A stretch of DNA of 64,000 nucleotides, taken from VRUE01 sp963702705 (GTDB lineage: Bacteria; Actinomycetota; Thermoleophilia; Solirubrobacterales; 70-9). The position numbers and the translations under genes were made by a program. Shown in pieces: positions 20,370 through 28,632 of the stretch (its first letter is position 1; the number at the start of each line of letters is the position of its first letter). The DNA lies in assembly GCA_963702705.1 (NCBI GenBank), contig CAVPDR010000007.1:372001-436000 (forward strand), read 5' to 3'. The notes below the pieces were generated by a model, which saw only the letters and a program-made list of their open reading frames with translations, was not told the origin of the DNA and did no database searches.

Positions 20370-20705
20370 GTGGCGGCCGAGTACAGCGACGAGCAGCTCG
20401 AGGCCGCGATCGAGCGGTTGATCGACGCGGAGCGCTTCGCCGAGGCGGAGCGGGTCGTCGCCCGCGCGGCGCCGCAGCTGCAGAAGGTGCTCGCCGCGGC
20501 ACTGCTCGAGGGCGGCTGGTTCGGCGAGTCCCACGATGCCGAGGCGCTGAAGGCGGCGACCGCGCCCGACCCCGACGAGCGCGTCGGCGCGGTGCGCTCG
20601 CTGCTCGCAGAGGAGGCGAGGATGGGAATGATGGTTGGAGTTGCCGTCGGCTGGGCACTCCACGAGGAGCTGAGCGAAACCAAAGAATCGGAAGGAGACG
20701 GCTGA
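20370..20705 (+). CDS. Small helical protein, unknown
   Basis: 111 aa from GTG 20370, eleven bases after the rhomboid-like gene and four bases before the UPF0173 gene, so probably co-transcribed. Helical and charged (SDEQLEAAIERLIDAERFAEAERVVARAAPQLQ), with a hydrophobic stretch ARMGMMVGVAVGWALHEEL near the end. No family recognised. Confidence 0.65.
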   Translation: MAAEYSDEQLEAAIERLIDAERFAEAERVVARAAPQLQKVLAAALLEGGWFGESHDAEALKAATAPDPDERVGAVRSLLAEEARMGMMVGVAVGWALHEELSETKESEGDG

Positions 20706-20708
20706 GCG

Positions 20709-21425
20709 ATGGAGATCCAATTTCACGGGCACTCGTGCTTTGAACTGAGCGAGGGCGAGACCAGGGTCCTGGTCGACCCGTTCCTCAAGCCCAACAACCC
20801 AGTGGCGGTGACGAGCGGCGAGGACGTCGAGCCGACCCAGATCGCGATCAGCCACGGCCACGTCGATCACATGGCCGACGCGGTCGGGGTCGCGACCCGG
20901 ACCGGTGCCGAATGCGTGGCAATCGTCGAGATCGCCAACTGGCTGGAAGAGCAGGGCGTGGAGAAGGTCCACGACCCGAACCTCGGCGGCACCGTGCGCT
21001 TCGACTGGGGCTGGATCAAGCTGGTGCCGGCCTGGCACACGAGCACGATCGCCGGCTCCGCCGAGGCCCCCTACAGCCCGACCCCCGGAATCGTCACCGG
21101 CACCCCCGCCGGGCTGCTGATCAATCTCGGCGGCGTGACCGTCTACCACGCCGGCGACACCTGCCTCTTCGGCGACATGAAGCTGATCGGCGAACGCAAC
21201 CCGGTCAACGTCGCCCTGCTGCCGATCGGCGGCCACTACACGATGGATCGCCACGACGGCGCCGTCGCGGCCGAGTTCGTCGGTGCCGGCACCGTGATCC
21301 CGATGCACTTCGACACCTTTCCGCCGATCGCGACCGACTCGGCCGCGTTCAAGAGCGAGGTTGAGGCGAAGACGTCTTCGACCGTGGTCGTGCTCGAGCC
21401 GGGCCAGTCGTATACGACTGGCTGA
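20709..21425 (+). CDS. UPF0173 metal-dependent hydrolase (metallo-beta-lactamase fold)
   Basis: 238 aa. Begins MEIQFHGHSCFELSEG and carries SHGHVDHMADAVGVA (HxHxDH metal motif), PAWHTST, VYHAGDTCLFGDM and PIGGHYTMD, a typical short UPF0173/YtkL protein. Activity unknown in the family. Its stop lies inside an operator-like palindrome before the R2-like oxidase gene. Confidence 0.92.
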   Translation: MEIQFHGHSCFELSEGETRVLVDPFLKPNNPVAVTSGEDVEPTQIAISHGHVDHMADAVGVATRTGAECVAIVEIANWLEEQGVEKVHDPNLGGTVRFDWGWIKLVPAWHTSTIAGSAEAPYSPTPGIVTGTPAGLLINLGGVTVYHAGDTCLFGDMKLIGERNPVNVALLPIGGHYTMDRHDGAVAAEFVGAGTVIPMHFDTFPPIATDSAAFKSEVEAKTSSTVVVLEPGQSYTTG

Positions 21426-21435
21426 CCAGCCAGTC
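21416..21435. promoter_or_regulatory. Palindromic operator-like site upstream of R2-like oxidase
   Basis: Perfect palindrome GACTGGCTGACCAGCCAGTC, 49 bp before the ATG of the oxidase gene. The same core recurs at 42387-42406 before the flavin monooxygenase gene. Size and symmetry fit a TetR-family operator; no regulator gene is in this window. Confidence 0.6.
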
Positions 21436-21483
21436 CGCTGCTAGTCTCGCTCGGACCGCGCAGCCGAGCCGAGGAGAGCAGCG

Positions 21484-22410
21484 ATGGGAACCACTGAGGC
21501 ATCCGGGACCGAGACGCGGACCGAGCGGGCCGACTTCCAGGCGACCGCCGATCCGGCGCTGATGGAGGCAGCCGACCGCACCGCCGACGTCAAGCTGCTC
21601 ACCTACGAGGAGCTCTACCTGCTCTGGGAGCGCCAGCAGTGGCAGACCCAGGAGCTCGACTTCAGCCGCGACCGCGAGGACTGGAACGAGCGCTTCAGCG
21701 AGGAGGAGCGCTTCCAGCGCATGTACGGGCTCTCCTCCTTCTTCATCGGCGAGCAGAAGGTGGCTGAGGAGCTGGGGCCGATCATGCGCGCCGCGCCGAC
21801 CGAGGATCAGCGGATCTTCCTCTGCACCCAGATCGCCGACGAGGCGCGTCACGTGCGCTTCTTCGAGCGCTTCTACCGCGAGGTCGGCGTGCTGGAGTCA
21901 GACGACCTCTCGCAAATGCTGGTGCAGACCTCAGAGCACCTGAACGAGAACTTTGGCCGGCTCTTTGACGAGATGCTGAAGCAGCGCACTGACCGGCTCT
22001 CGGCGGAGCCTGAGGACACGGAGGCGCTGGTCGAGGCCGTCACGCTCTATCACATGGTGATCGAGGGGATGCTGGCCCTCACCGGACAGCACTTCATCAT
22101 GGACTACAACGAACGCGAAGGGACGCTGCCGACCTTCGTCGCGGGCTTCCAGAACGTCGCTCGCGACGAGCATCGCCACGTCGCCTTCGGCTCGGTCTTC
22201 CTGCGTGAGAAGGCGCGTGAGGACGATCGCTACAAGCAGGCGATCCAGCGCACGCTCGAGGAGTCGCTGCCGGTCGCCGATGGCGTGCTCTCACCGCCCT
22301 GGGCGCCGCCGGACGAGGACTATGAAGTCTTCGGCTACTCGCTCGCCGAGACGCGCAGGTTCGCCGGCACCTGCCTGATGCGCCGGCTCAAGGTGATCGG
22401 CCTCCAGTAG
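21484..22410 (+). CDS. R2-like di-metal oxidase (ribonucleotide-reductase small-subunit fold)
   Basis: 308 aa. Ferritin-fold protein with the carboxylate/His ligand set: Glu in GEQKVAEE, Glu and His in ADEARHVRFF, Glu in YHMVIEGMLALTG and Glu-His in ARDEHRHVAFG. The segment WQTQELDFSRDREDW is typical of R2-like ligand-binding oxidases and related RNR-like proteins. Probably an Mn/Fe or Fe/Fe oxidase and not a true RNR subunit, because no large subunit is near. Preceded by a palindromic site shared with the monooxygenase at 42.4 kb and by a GAGGAGA ribosome site. Confidence 0.85.
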   Translation: MGTTEASGTETRTERADFQATADPALMEAADRTADVKLLTYEELYLLWERQQWQTQELDFSRDREDWNERFSEEERFQRMYGLSSFFIGEQKVAEELGPIMRAAPTEDQRIFLCTQIADEARHVRFFERFYREVGVLESDDLSQMLVQTSEHLNENFGRLFDEMLKQRTDRLSAEPEDTEALVEAVTLYHMVIEGMLALTGQHFIMDYNEREGTLPTFVAGFQNVARDEHRHVAFGSVFLREKAREDDRYKQAIQRTLEESLPVADGVLSPPWAPPDEDYEVFGYSLAETRRFAGTCLMRRLKVIGLQ

Positions 22411-22442
22411 GGGCCCGATCGGCGTTGAGGTCGGGCCCGGGC

Positions 22443-23933
22443 TTAGCCTTCGCCGGCGGGAGCCGCGGCTTCCGGGCTGCCCGATACGGGCGGGGCTTCT
22501 TCGGCCGGCGGAGCGCTTTCCGCGGGCGGTGGGGGAGGCGGAGCGCTTTCGACCGGTGGGGCCGGCGGTGCGGTGGCCGAGCCGTCGCCGCCAACCGTGA
22601 CGACGACGGTGCCGCCCGCCGAGGGCGCCCCCGCGCCGCTGGTCGATGGCGCTGCGGCTTCGAGGCCGGTCGTGGACTGCGGCGTGGCTTCGGCGCCGCC
22701 GGTGGACTGCTCCGTCGTTTCGCCGGCGAGCGGTTCGGTGGGTGCCTCGGTTTCAGCTTCGACCGGGACGGGTTCGGCGGCCGCTTCGATCGGTTCGGCC
22801 GGCGTGTGGGCGCGAGCCGGGGCCACCTTCACGTCTTGAGCTGAGGCCACGGCGGCGGTCGGTCCCTGCACGCGAGAGATCGTGGCGGCTCCATGGCCTA
22901 CCGGGGCGGGTTCGACCTGCTGCTTGACCTCGACCGCGCCCGCAGTCAGCACGGCGGCGGTGACGACGCCGGCCACGGCCTTGGTGCCGATCGCGCCGCC
23001 GACCGCGCCCAGGCCGCCGGCGGCACCGCCGGAGCTGAGCGCCGCGCCGACCCCACTGACTGCGCCGGCTCCAGTGGCGCCGGCGCCCGTCGCGGTCGCC
23101 GCACCACTGGATCCTGCACCTCCCAGGCCAAGCTTGGAGAAGATGAAGCCCTTGAACGCCAGCAGCGCCCCGCCGGGAACCAGCGCTGCCAGGACCTTGT
23201 CGTTGGAGCGCAGCTGGGAGCGGAAGTCGGCGCACTCCTCGCAGTCGCGGACGTGCCGTCGCACCGGGCCGGAGAGCTTGCGCAGTCCCTCGGCGGCCTC
23301 GGCGAGGTCAATTCGCACCTCACCGCAGGTCAGCTGGCGCGCCTGGCTGGCCTCGGCGAGTGAGATCCGCGCCCGCACCAACAGCGACTTGACCGAGGGC
23401 ACGCTGGTCTCCATCGCCTGGGCGATCTCCTCGTAGGACATCGCATCCATCTCGCGCAGCAGGAGAGCGGAGCGCTGGGTCTCGGGCAGCTTGCCGACGT
23501 CGGTGAGCAGCTGGCGGAACTCCTCGCGGTTGTGGACCTTCTCTGCGGTCGAGGCGGCCTCGACCGTCGGCACCATGTCCATCGACTCCTGGGCGTCGGC
23601 GGTCGGTTTGCGCAGGTGGTTGAGGCAGCGGTTGCGGGCGATCCGGTAGAGCCAGGGGCGCAGGTTGATCTCGCGCTCGTCGGCGAGCATCGCCCGGTAG
23701 GCGTTGACGAAGACCTCCTGCAGGACATCCTCGGCGTCCTCGGTGGAGCCGAGCATCTGGCGGCAGAAGCCGAGCAGGCGGCCCTGGTAGCGGTCGACGA
23801 TCGCCTCGAAGGCACCGGGGTTGCCGGCACGGGCCATCGCGATCAGGTGGTCGTCGCCCTGGAGCTTGAGCAGCGGAGAACGCCGGGCTAGAAGTCCGCG
23901 GCGACTGGCGTGAGTGAGAGCTGAAGCCTCCAA
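22443..23933 (-). CDS. ECF sigma factor fused to zinc-binding anti-sigma and membrane domains
   Basis: 496 aa from TTG 23933, preceded by GGAGG at a good distance. Sigma region 2 (about 30-105: NPGAFEAIVDRYQGRLLGF, STEDAEDVLQEVFVNAYR), region 4 (about 150-195: LPETQRSALLLREMDAMSYEEIA). Then a zinc-binding anti-sigma element with H-x3-C-x2-C (RRHVRDCEECADF, about 225-237) and Cys upstream (LTCGEV). Two hydrophobic segments follow (PGGALLAFKGFIF and AVAGVVTAAVLTAGAVEV), and a long Ala/Pro/Thr/Glu-rich tail that would be outside the cell. Sigma and anti-sigma in one chain suggest release by proteolysis. Confidence 0.85.
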   Translation of the reverse strand: MEASALTHASRRGLLARRSPLLKLQGDDHLIAMARAGNPGAFEAIVDRYQGRLLGFCRQMLGSTEDAEDVLQEVFVNAYRAMLADEREINLRPWLYRIARNRCLNHLRKPTADAQESMDMVPTVEAASTAEKVHNREEFRQLLTDVGKLPETQRSALLLREMDAMSYEEIAQAMETSVPSVKSLLVRARISLAEASQARQLTCGEVRIDLAEAAEGLRKLSGPVRRHVRDCEECADFRSQLRSNDKVLAALVPGGALLAFKGFIFSKLGLGGAGSSGAATATGAGATGAGAVSGVGAALSSGGAAGGLGAVGGAIGTKAVAGVVTAAVLTAGAVEVKQQVEPAPVGHGAATISRVQGPTAAVASAQDVKVAPARAHTPAEPIEAAAEPVPVEAETEAPTEPLAGETTEQSTGGAEATPQSTTGLEAAAPSTSGAGAPSAGGTVVVTVGGDGSATAPPAPPVESAPPPPPPAESAPPAEEAPPVSGSPEAAAPAGEG

Positions 23934-24047
23934 GCGAAACCTCCAAGGACCAGGGAAGGCGTTTGTCTTCTAGCTCAAGGACACCGTAGCACCGGGGTAG
24001 TTGCGGTACATCGCCATTTTTTAGGGCGATTTTATAAATGCAAGGAG

Positions 24048-24134
24048 TGCCCGGGGCGGGATTCGAACCCGCAAGCCCCCCAGTGGGGCAACGCCTTTTA
24101 AGGGCGTCGCATTTACCAATTTCGCCACCCGGGC
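24048..24134 (-). tRNA. tRNA-Leu (anticodon TAA)
   Basis: Reverse-strand cloverleaf: acceptor GCCCGGG pairs with CCCGGGC plus discriminator A; T arm GCGGG-TTCGAAT-CCCGC; anticodon stem ACGCC/GGCGT with loop CTTAAAA, anticodon TAA; long class II variable arm. CCA is not encoded. A dispersed palindromic repeat lies 35 bp upstream. Confidence 0.95.
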
Positions 24135-24168
24135 AGGGCGATGGTAGCCAGGGAGCTGGTGGCGCGCA

Positions 24169-24251
24169 GGTCCTGTCGCGGGCGCAGGGGGGCCTGCGGG
24201 CAGTCCACGGGCTGTCCTCGACCCCCCTGCCCCCACGCCACCCGCGCGAGG
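24169..24251 (+). repeat. Dispersed palindromic repeat, type 1 copy B (intergenic)
   Basis: About 83 bp, matching 13938-14020 with few differences and one length change. It lies between the divergent tRNA-Leu and thiamine-diphosphate enzyme genes, close to both promoters. Confidence 0.75.
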
Positions 24252-24275
24252 AACGTCCCTTAGGCTCTAGCTTCT

Positions 24276-25886
24276 ATGGAGCACGGGGGGAGGATCGTTG
24301 CTGCGGCGCTGAAGTCGCGCGGGGTCAGTCATCTCTTCACGCTCTCGGGGGGACACCTGTTTTCTATATACGACGGCTGCAGGGCCGAGGGGATCGAGAT
24401 CGTCGACGTGCGCCACGAGCAGTCGGCGGTGTTCGCCGCCGAGGGTTTCGCCAAGGCGACGCGTGGGATCGGGGTCGCGGCGCTGACGGCCGGGCCGGGC
24501 GTGACCAACGGGATCAGCGCGATCGCCGGGGCACAGGCCAACTGCTCGCCGGTCTGCGTGCTCGGCGGGCGGGCGCCGGAGATGCGCTGGGGCTCGGGCT
24601 CGCTGCAGGAGATCGATCACCTTCCCTTTGTCTCGCCGCTGGTCAAGTCGGCGGAGACGGTGAAGGCGCCGGAGCAGATCGCGGCCCGCACGGCGGCGGC
24701 GCTCGACACTGCGTTCGCCTCGCCCCACGGGCCGACTTTCATCGACTACCCGCTCGACGTGGTCTTTACCGAGGCAGAGTTGGAGGTGCCGGCGGCGTCT
24801 GTGCCCGAGGTGCGCCCGGCCGAGGGGATCGAGCAGGCGGCGGCGCTGCTTGCCGGGGCCGAGCGGCCGGCGATCATGGCCGGGACGGGGCTCTACTGGG
24901 GACGGGGGGAGGATCAGCTGCGTGCGCTGGCAGAGGCACTGGGGATCCCCGTCTTCCTCAACGGGCTCGGTCGCGGCTGCCTGCCCGCCGACCACGAGCT
25001 TGCCTTCAGTCGGGCCCGCGGTGCCGGGCTGGGCGGCGCCGACGTGGCGCTGGTGATCGGGGTGCCCCTGGACTTCCGCCTCGGCTTCGGTGCCAGCATC
25101 GCCGAGGGGGCGAAGCTGATCCGCCTCGACGCGGCGCCGAACCAGCTGAGCGCCAACCGCACGCCGGATGTCGACCTGGTCGGCGACGTCGCCGCCAGCC
25201 TGGCCGCGATTGGCGAGGCGGTGGGGGAGGGGAGCCGGCGCAGCGAGCCCTGGCTGGCCGAGCTGCGCAAGGTCGAGGCGGAGAAGCGGGCCGCCGAGCA
25301 GGAGGAGTTGAACGACGGGCGTTCGCCGCTGCATCCCGTTCGCATCTACAAAGAGCTGGGCGAGGTGCTGGAGCGCGACGCGATCGTCGTCGGCGACGGC
25401 GGCGACTTCGTCTCCTACGCGGGGCGCTTCGTCGAGACCTTCCAGCCGGGCTGTTGGATGGACCCCGGGCCATTTGGCTGCCTCGGCGCCGGGCCGGGAC
25501 AGGCGATCGGGGCGAAGCTGGCCCATCCCGAGCGCCAGGTCTGCCTCTTGCTCGGCGATGGCGCCTTTGGCTTCGCCGGGATCGAGTTCGACACGATGGC
25601 GCGCCACGGGCTGCCGGTGGTTGGCGTGATGGGCAACAACGGCATCTGGGCGCTCGAGCACAACCCGATGAAGTTCCTCTACGGCTACTCGGTGGCGGCG
25701 GAGTTGCGACCGGAGACGCCGTATGAGCAGATGGTCGAGGCGCTCGGCTGCGACGGCGTGCTCGTGCGCGAGCCCGGCGAGCTGCGGCCGGCCCTGGAGC
25801 GGGCGTTCGAATCCGGCCGGCCGACCCTGGTCAACGTCCTTACCGACCCCGAGGTCGTCTACCCGCGCAAGTCGAACCTGGCCTGA
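24276..25886 (+). CDS. Thiamine-diphosphate-dependent enzyme, acetolactate-synthase-like
   Basis: 536 aa. The N-terminal PYR domain has the cofactor-activating Glu in VRHEQSAVFAAEG and TAGPGVTNG. The central domain is present, and the C-terminal PP domain binds Mg-ThDP through GDGAFGFAGIEFDTMARHG ... GNNG. It resembles acetolactate synthase large subunits, 2-hydroxyacyl-CoA lyases and oxalyl-CoA decarboxylases; no regulatory subunit or ketol-acid reductoisomerase is next to it, so a biosynthetic ilvB role is unlikely. Ends at a strong terminator. Confidence 0.85.
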   Translation: MEHGGRIVAAALKSRGVSHLFTLSGGHLFSIYDGCRAEGIEIVDVRHEQSAVFAAEGFAKATRGIGVAALTAGPGVTNGISAIAGAQANCSPVCVLGGRAPEMRWGSGSLQEIDHLPFVSPLVKSAETVKAPEQIAARTAAALDTAFASPHGPTFIDYPLDVVFTEAELEVPAASVPEVRPAEGIEQAAALLAGAERPAIMAGTGLYWGRGEDQLRALAEALGIPVFLNGLGRGCLPADHELAFSRARGAGLGGADVALVIGVPLDFRLGFGASIAEGAKLIRLDAAPNQLSANRTPDVDLVGDVAASLAAIGEAVGEGSRRSEPWLAELRKVEAEKRAAEQEELNDGRSPLHPVRIYKELGEVLERDAIVVGDGGDFVSYAGRFVETFQPGCWMDPGPFGCLGAGPGQAIGAKLAHPERQVCLLLGDGAFGFAGIEFDTMARHGLPVVGVMGNNGIWALEHNPMKFLYGYSVAAELRPETPYEQMVEALGCDGVLVREPGELRPALERAFESGRPTLVNVLTDPEVVYPRKSNLA

Positions 25887-25891
25887 ACAGA

Positions 25892-25921
25892 GAATCGGCC
25901 ACCATTGCTGGTGGCCGATTC
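25892..25921 (+). terminator. Hairpin terminator
   Basis: Perfect 13-bp stem (GAATCGGCCACCA, 25892-25904, with 25909-25921) and a four-base loop, six bases after the stop of the ThDP enzyme gene. Confidence 0.8.
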
Positions 25922-26212
25922 AAGTTGGTCCCTCAGGACGGGCAGGGGTACGTCTTCAGGGACCAGTTCTTATTTGGTGGACTCAGACGGCGGGAGGCGC
26001 CATGATGCGGCAATCGTCCGAGCCCTGTACCGGGCAGTTGGTAGGTATTGCCCCACCTCTTTCCCGATGTGCGGATTATCTGCCTAGCTATCCGTTACGT
26101 CCAGTTGCCTGGTGGGCGGCTACCAGTAATTCGCTGTATGAGCCTACCAAATTTTATGGGTTCGAACCGCTTCTTGACCCATTTGTAGCGCCTCGGGGAA
26201 TCCGACTGTCCA
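25922..26212. other. Intergenic stretch without recognisable gene
   Basis: About 290 bases, visibly richer in A and T than the neighbours. It holds a loose inverted repeat (TGGTCCCT at 25925 with AGGGACCA near 25956) and short open frames with no protein-like content. I see no family here; it may be a relic of an insertion. Confidence 0.4.
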
Positions 26213-26235
26213 CCCGGGCCACGTATTTGGCCCGG
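26213..26235 (-). terminator. Hairpin terminator for the Ppx/GppA gene
   Basis: Inverted repeat CCGGGCCA-N6-TGGCCCGG about 16-38 bases beyond the stop of the leftward phosphatase gene. Confidence 0.5.
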
Positions 26236-26250
26236 ATTGAGAATACGGGG

Positions 26251-27186
26251 TTATCCGCAATCTAGAGCCGATGCCGCGGCAATCGCGGTGCCATAGAGGA
26301 TGTCGTGCTCGGAGACTTCGATCTGCTCCAGGCCGAAAGCGCGCATCGTTTCCACCAAAATGACCACCCCGGCGACGATGTTAGGCGCACGGTCGGGGTG
26401 GAGGCCGATGATTTCAGCCCGGTTGGCCAGAGGGGCAGACGCCAGTTGCGAGAGCAAACGCTGGATCGTGGGCAGGCTTAGCGTATGCCCGTGTACTTGC
26501 TTGGGGTCGTAGGGCTCGAGCCCGATCTCGATCGAGGCGAGTGAGGTCGGGGTGCCGGCGACGGCGATCCCGGCGCCCGCGGCCGGTGCGTCGGCGGTGG
26601 CGCTCTCTATAAGGGAGCGGAAGTCGGCGGCAAGGGCCTCGAGCTCGAGAGTGGTGGGGGGGTCGGAGGAGATGTGGCGCTCGCTATGGCGGACGACGCC
26701 GGCTTGCAGCGACGCGTGGAAAGCGACCTCCTCGCCGGTGCCGACGATCAGCTCGGTCGAGCCGCCGCCGATGTCGACGACCAGCGTCGGCTCGCTGGGT
26801 GAGTGCTCGCAGGTGGCGCCGAGGTAGGTGAGGCGCGCCTCCTCCTCACCGTCGAGGACGCGAGCCGAGAGCGCGAAGCGCTCGCGCAGCTCGGCGACGA
26901 AGGCGCTGCCGTTGGAGGCGTCGCGGACGGCGCTGGTGGCGATCGCGTCGATCTTCTCGACTTCGTTCGCGCCGCAGATCTCGACGTAGTCGGCAATCGC
27001 ATCGCAGGCGGCCTCGATCGCCTCGGCCGAGAGCTGTCCGGAGAGGTCGACGCCACGGCCGAGCCTGGTCACCCGGCTCTGCCGCTCGACCTCGGACACC
27101 CGGGCGCGATCGACGTCGGCGATCAGCAGCCGAGTCGAGTTGGAGCCGATGTCGACCACCGCCACTCTGTAAGAGGCCCTTGCCAT
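26251..27186 (-). CDS. Exopolyphosphatase/pppGpp phosphohydrolase (Ppx/GppA) family
   Basis: 311 aa from ATG 27186 (MARASYRVAVVDIGSNSTRLL). ASKHA-fold motifs: VDIGSNSTRLLIADV (phosphate 1), AIATSAVRDASNG, VVDIGGGSTELIVG (phosphate 2). About 310 residues is the short, single-unit form common in actinobacteria. Acts on polyphosphate or guanosine pentaphosphate. Codons upstream of 27186 in frame are not conserved-looking. Confidence 0.92.
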   Translation of the reverse strand: MARASYRVAVVDIGSNSTRLLIADVDRARVSEVERQSRVTRLGRGVDLSGQLSAEAIEAACDAIADYVEICGANEVEKIDAIATSAVRDASNGSAFVAELRERFALSARVLDGEEEARLTYLGATCEHSPSEPTLVVDIGGGSTELIVGTGEEVAFHASLQAGVVRHSERHISSDPPTTLELEALAADFRSLIESATADAPAAGAGIAVAGTPTSLASIEIGLEPYDPKQVHGHTLSLPTIQRLLSQLASAPLANRAEIIGLHPDRAPNIVAGVVILVETMRAFGLEQIEVSEHDILYGTAIAAASALDCG

Positions 27187-27285
27187 TGCCGGCGGCACTC
27201 TAGAGCGGCGAGAAGCAACCGCGCCTGCACGACCCAGAGAGCCCCGCCGCACACCGCCGCCACGTTGCTAGCATGGCCCTACCGC

Positions 27286-27359
<74 letters not shown>

Positions 27360-27364
27360 TACAG

Positions 27365-27391
27365 AAAGGCCCTGGTAACGGGGCCTTTTTT
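27365..27391 (+). terminator. Rho-independent terminator of tRNA-fMet
   Basis: AAAGGCCC pairs with GGGGCCTTTTTT (27365-27372 and 27380-27391), ending in six T. Confidence 0.8.
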
Positions 27392-27797
27392 GTGGGACGA
27401 AACGGCGGCGACGACCATCCGGCCCTTGTACGGCCCTTGCTGGGAAGGCAGCCCCAGCGCCCAGGGGCAGCGCGACCATGCCGCCCGTAGCCACCCCTAA
27501 GCGCCCGATTTGCCGGGGCGTGCCCCTGGGCCAGGGCCAGCGCCAGCGCCACGCTGCCCGCATACGTGGTGCAGGCATGGCCGTACGTGTGACCGCGTGG
27601 ACAGCGCTGGCTGGGACGCCGCCGTATGCGATAGTTCTTGTCGGCCCTGCGATAGAGCAGGACAAGCCTGGCGACCAAGGCCGACGAGGAGCCCGGTACA
27701 GTCGTTTAGCCTTTTGCTCAGTCGTGACTGAGCCGCAATAGGACTAGTCCAAAGGTTCCTCCCAAGATCTCTAGAGAAGTCCGGCCGGGTCCAAACC
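27392..27797. other. Island left part, no recognisable gene
   Basis: About 400 bases after tRNA-fMet. Open frames exist on both strands but show repetitive Gly/Arg/Gln/His content and no family signature. A tight palindrome GCTCAGTC-GT-GACTGAGC at 27716-27733 could be an operator for the gene that begins at 27798. Otherwise I see nothing. Confidence 0.4.
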
Positions 27798-28424
27798 GTG
27801 TCCGGGCTTTCTTGGTTCTGGGGCCTCATCGGGCAGCGCTGGCCGCCCCGCCTGCCAAACTCGGTGGCGGTGACGACCGAGCAGGTCAACAGAACCTTCC
27901 GCATCGCCAGCGAGGCGCAGCGGCATCAAGCAATGGTCAATTCGATCATGACGCCCGAGCTTCGGAAGATGATGCAGGAGCAGGGGAAGCGCATCAGCGA
28001 AGGTCTCAACCTTCAAGTCAAGGTCCGCGACGTGATCTCACCGTCGCTGGAAGCGCTGATGCGGGAGCAGAACCAACGCATCGCCGAGATGCTGGATACC
28101 TCGGCGATGCGGAAGGCGCTCGCCGGCATCAACTTCAATCTGCCCGACGGCTGGGCCGAGCAGGTAGCTGCTTACCGCGAGCAGGTCGCTGCCGGGACCG
28201 CTGCTGAAGGTGGCGCGGGGGACGCAGGCGGCGGATTCGCACGGCTCGCAGAAGAACGCGAAGCGATCATCACCTGTCTTCAGCGGATCGGCTTTGCCTT
28301 GGAGGGGTTTGCCTACCTCTCGCGCTCCCCGATCCCGCCTTTCGTCGGCTACCTCATCCTCATGCTGGCGGTGATCGGGCAAGTGGCCGACGAAAAGCTC
28401 AACGAGCGCGAAGACAGCGCCTAG
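27798..28424 (+). CDS. Hypothetical island protein with C-terminal membrane segment
   Basis: 208 aa from GTG 27798 (a GTG near 27867 is possible). Mostly helical: QVNRTFRIASEAQRHQAMVN, PELRKMMQEQGKRISEGLN, LEALMREQNQRIAEMLD, then a membrane segment PPFVGYLILMLAVIGQVAD near the end. The repeated R-I-x-E pattern suggests coiled coils. No family recognised. Lies inside the tRNA-bounded island. Confidence 0.6.
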   Translation: MSGLSWFWGLIGQRWPPRLPNSVAVTTEQVNRTFRIASEAQRHQAMVNSIMTPELRKMMQEQGKRISEGLNLQVKVRDVISPSLEALMREQNQRIAEMLDTSAMRKALAGINFNLPDGWAEQVAAYREQVAAGTAAEGGAGDAGGGFARLAEEREAIITCLQRIGFALEGFAYLSRSPIPPFVGYLILMLAVIGQVADEKLNEREDSA

Positions 28425-28425
28425 T

Positions 28426-28560
28426 CCTCGTCGTCCTCTTCCGGCCAGTCGGTCATCAGGGTTCCGGGAATCTCCCACTCCCAATGCCTGACGATCTGGT
28501 CAAACGTCCTCGTCCTGCCCCTGATCGAGCGGGGCGACGACGTGCCTCCATGGGGGGCTG
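28426..28560 (-). pseudogene. Possible 3' remnant of a small gene
   Basis: Reading leftward, one frame ends RTRTFDQIVRHWEWEIPGTL then MTDWPEEDDED before TAG at 28421-28423. It looks like a genuine protein C-terminus but has no start in frame. A neighbouring frame reads HVVAPLDQGQDEDV just before it, so a single-base change may have broken the gene. Low certainty. Confidence 0.25.
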
Positions 28561-28632
28561 GCGTGTTGCAGCAATGCTCGCATCTGCGTCGCTCGCGCGA
28601 CTCGCCGGCGCTCGTGTTGCTTTCGGCGCGCG

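Noticed and set aside
24007..24047. A/T-rich stretch beyond tRNA-Leu with TTTTTTAGGG and TTTTATAAATG as a possible promoter
   Set aside because: It is more likely the tRNA 3' end/terminator on the minus strand; no gene starts here.
13938..24251. Palindromic repeats considered as a CRISPR array
   Set aside because: Copies are far apart, partly coding, not regularly spaced and there are no spacers or cas genes.
24276..25886. ThDP enzyme as the biosynthetic acetolactate synthase ilvB
   Set aside because: No ilvN or ilvC neighbour and sequence equally close to other ThDP lyases, so the symbol was withheld.
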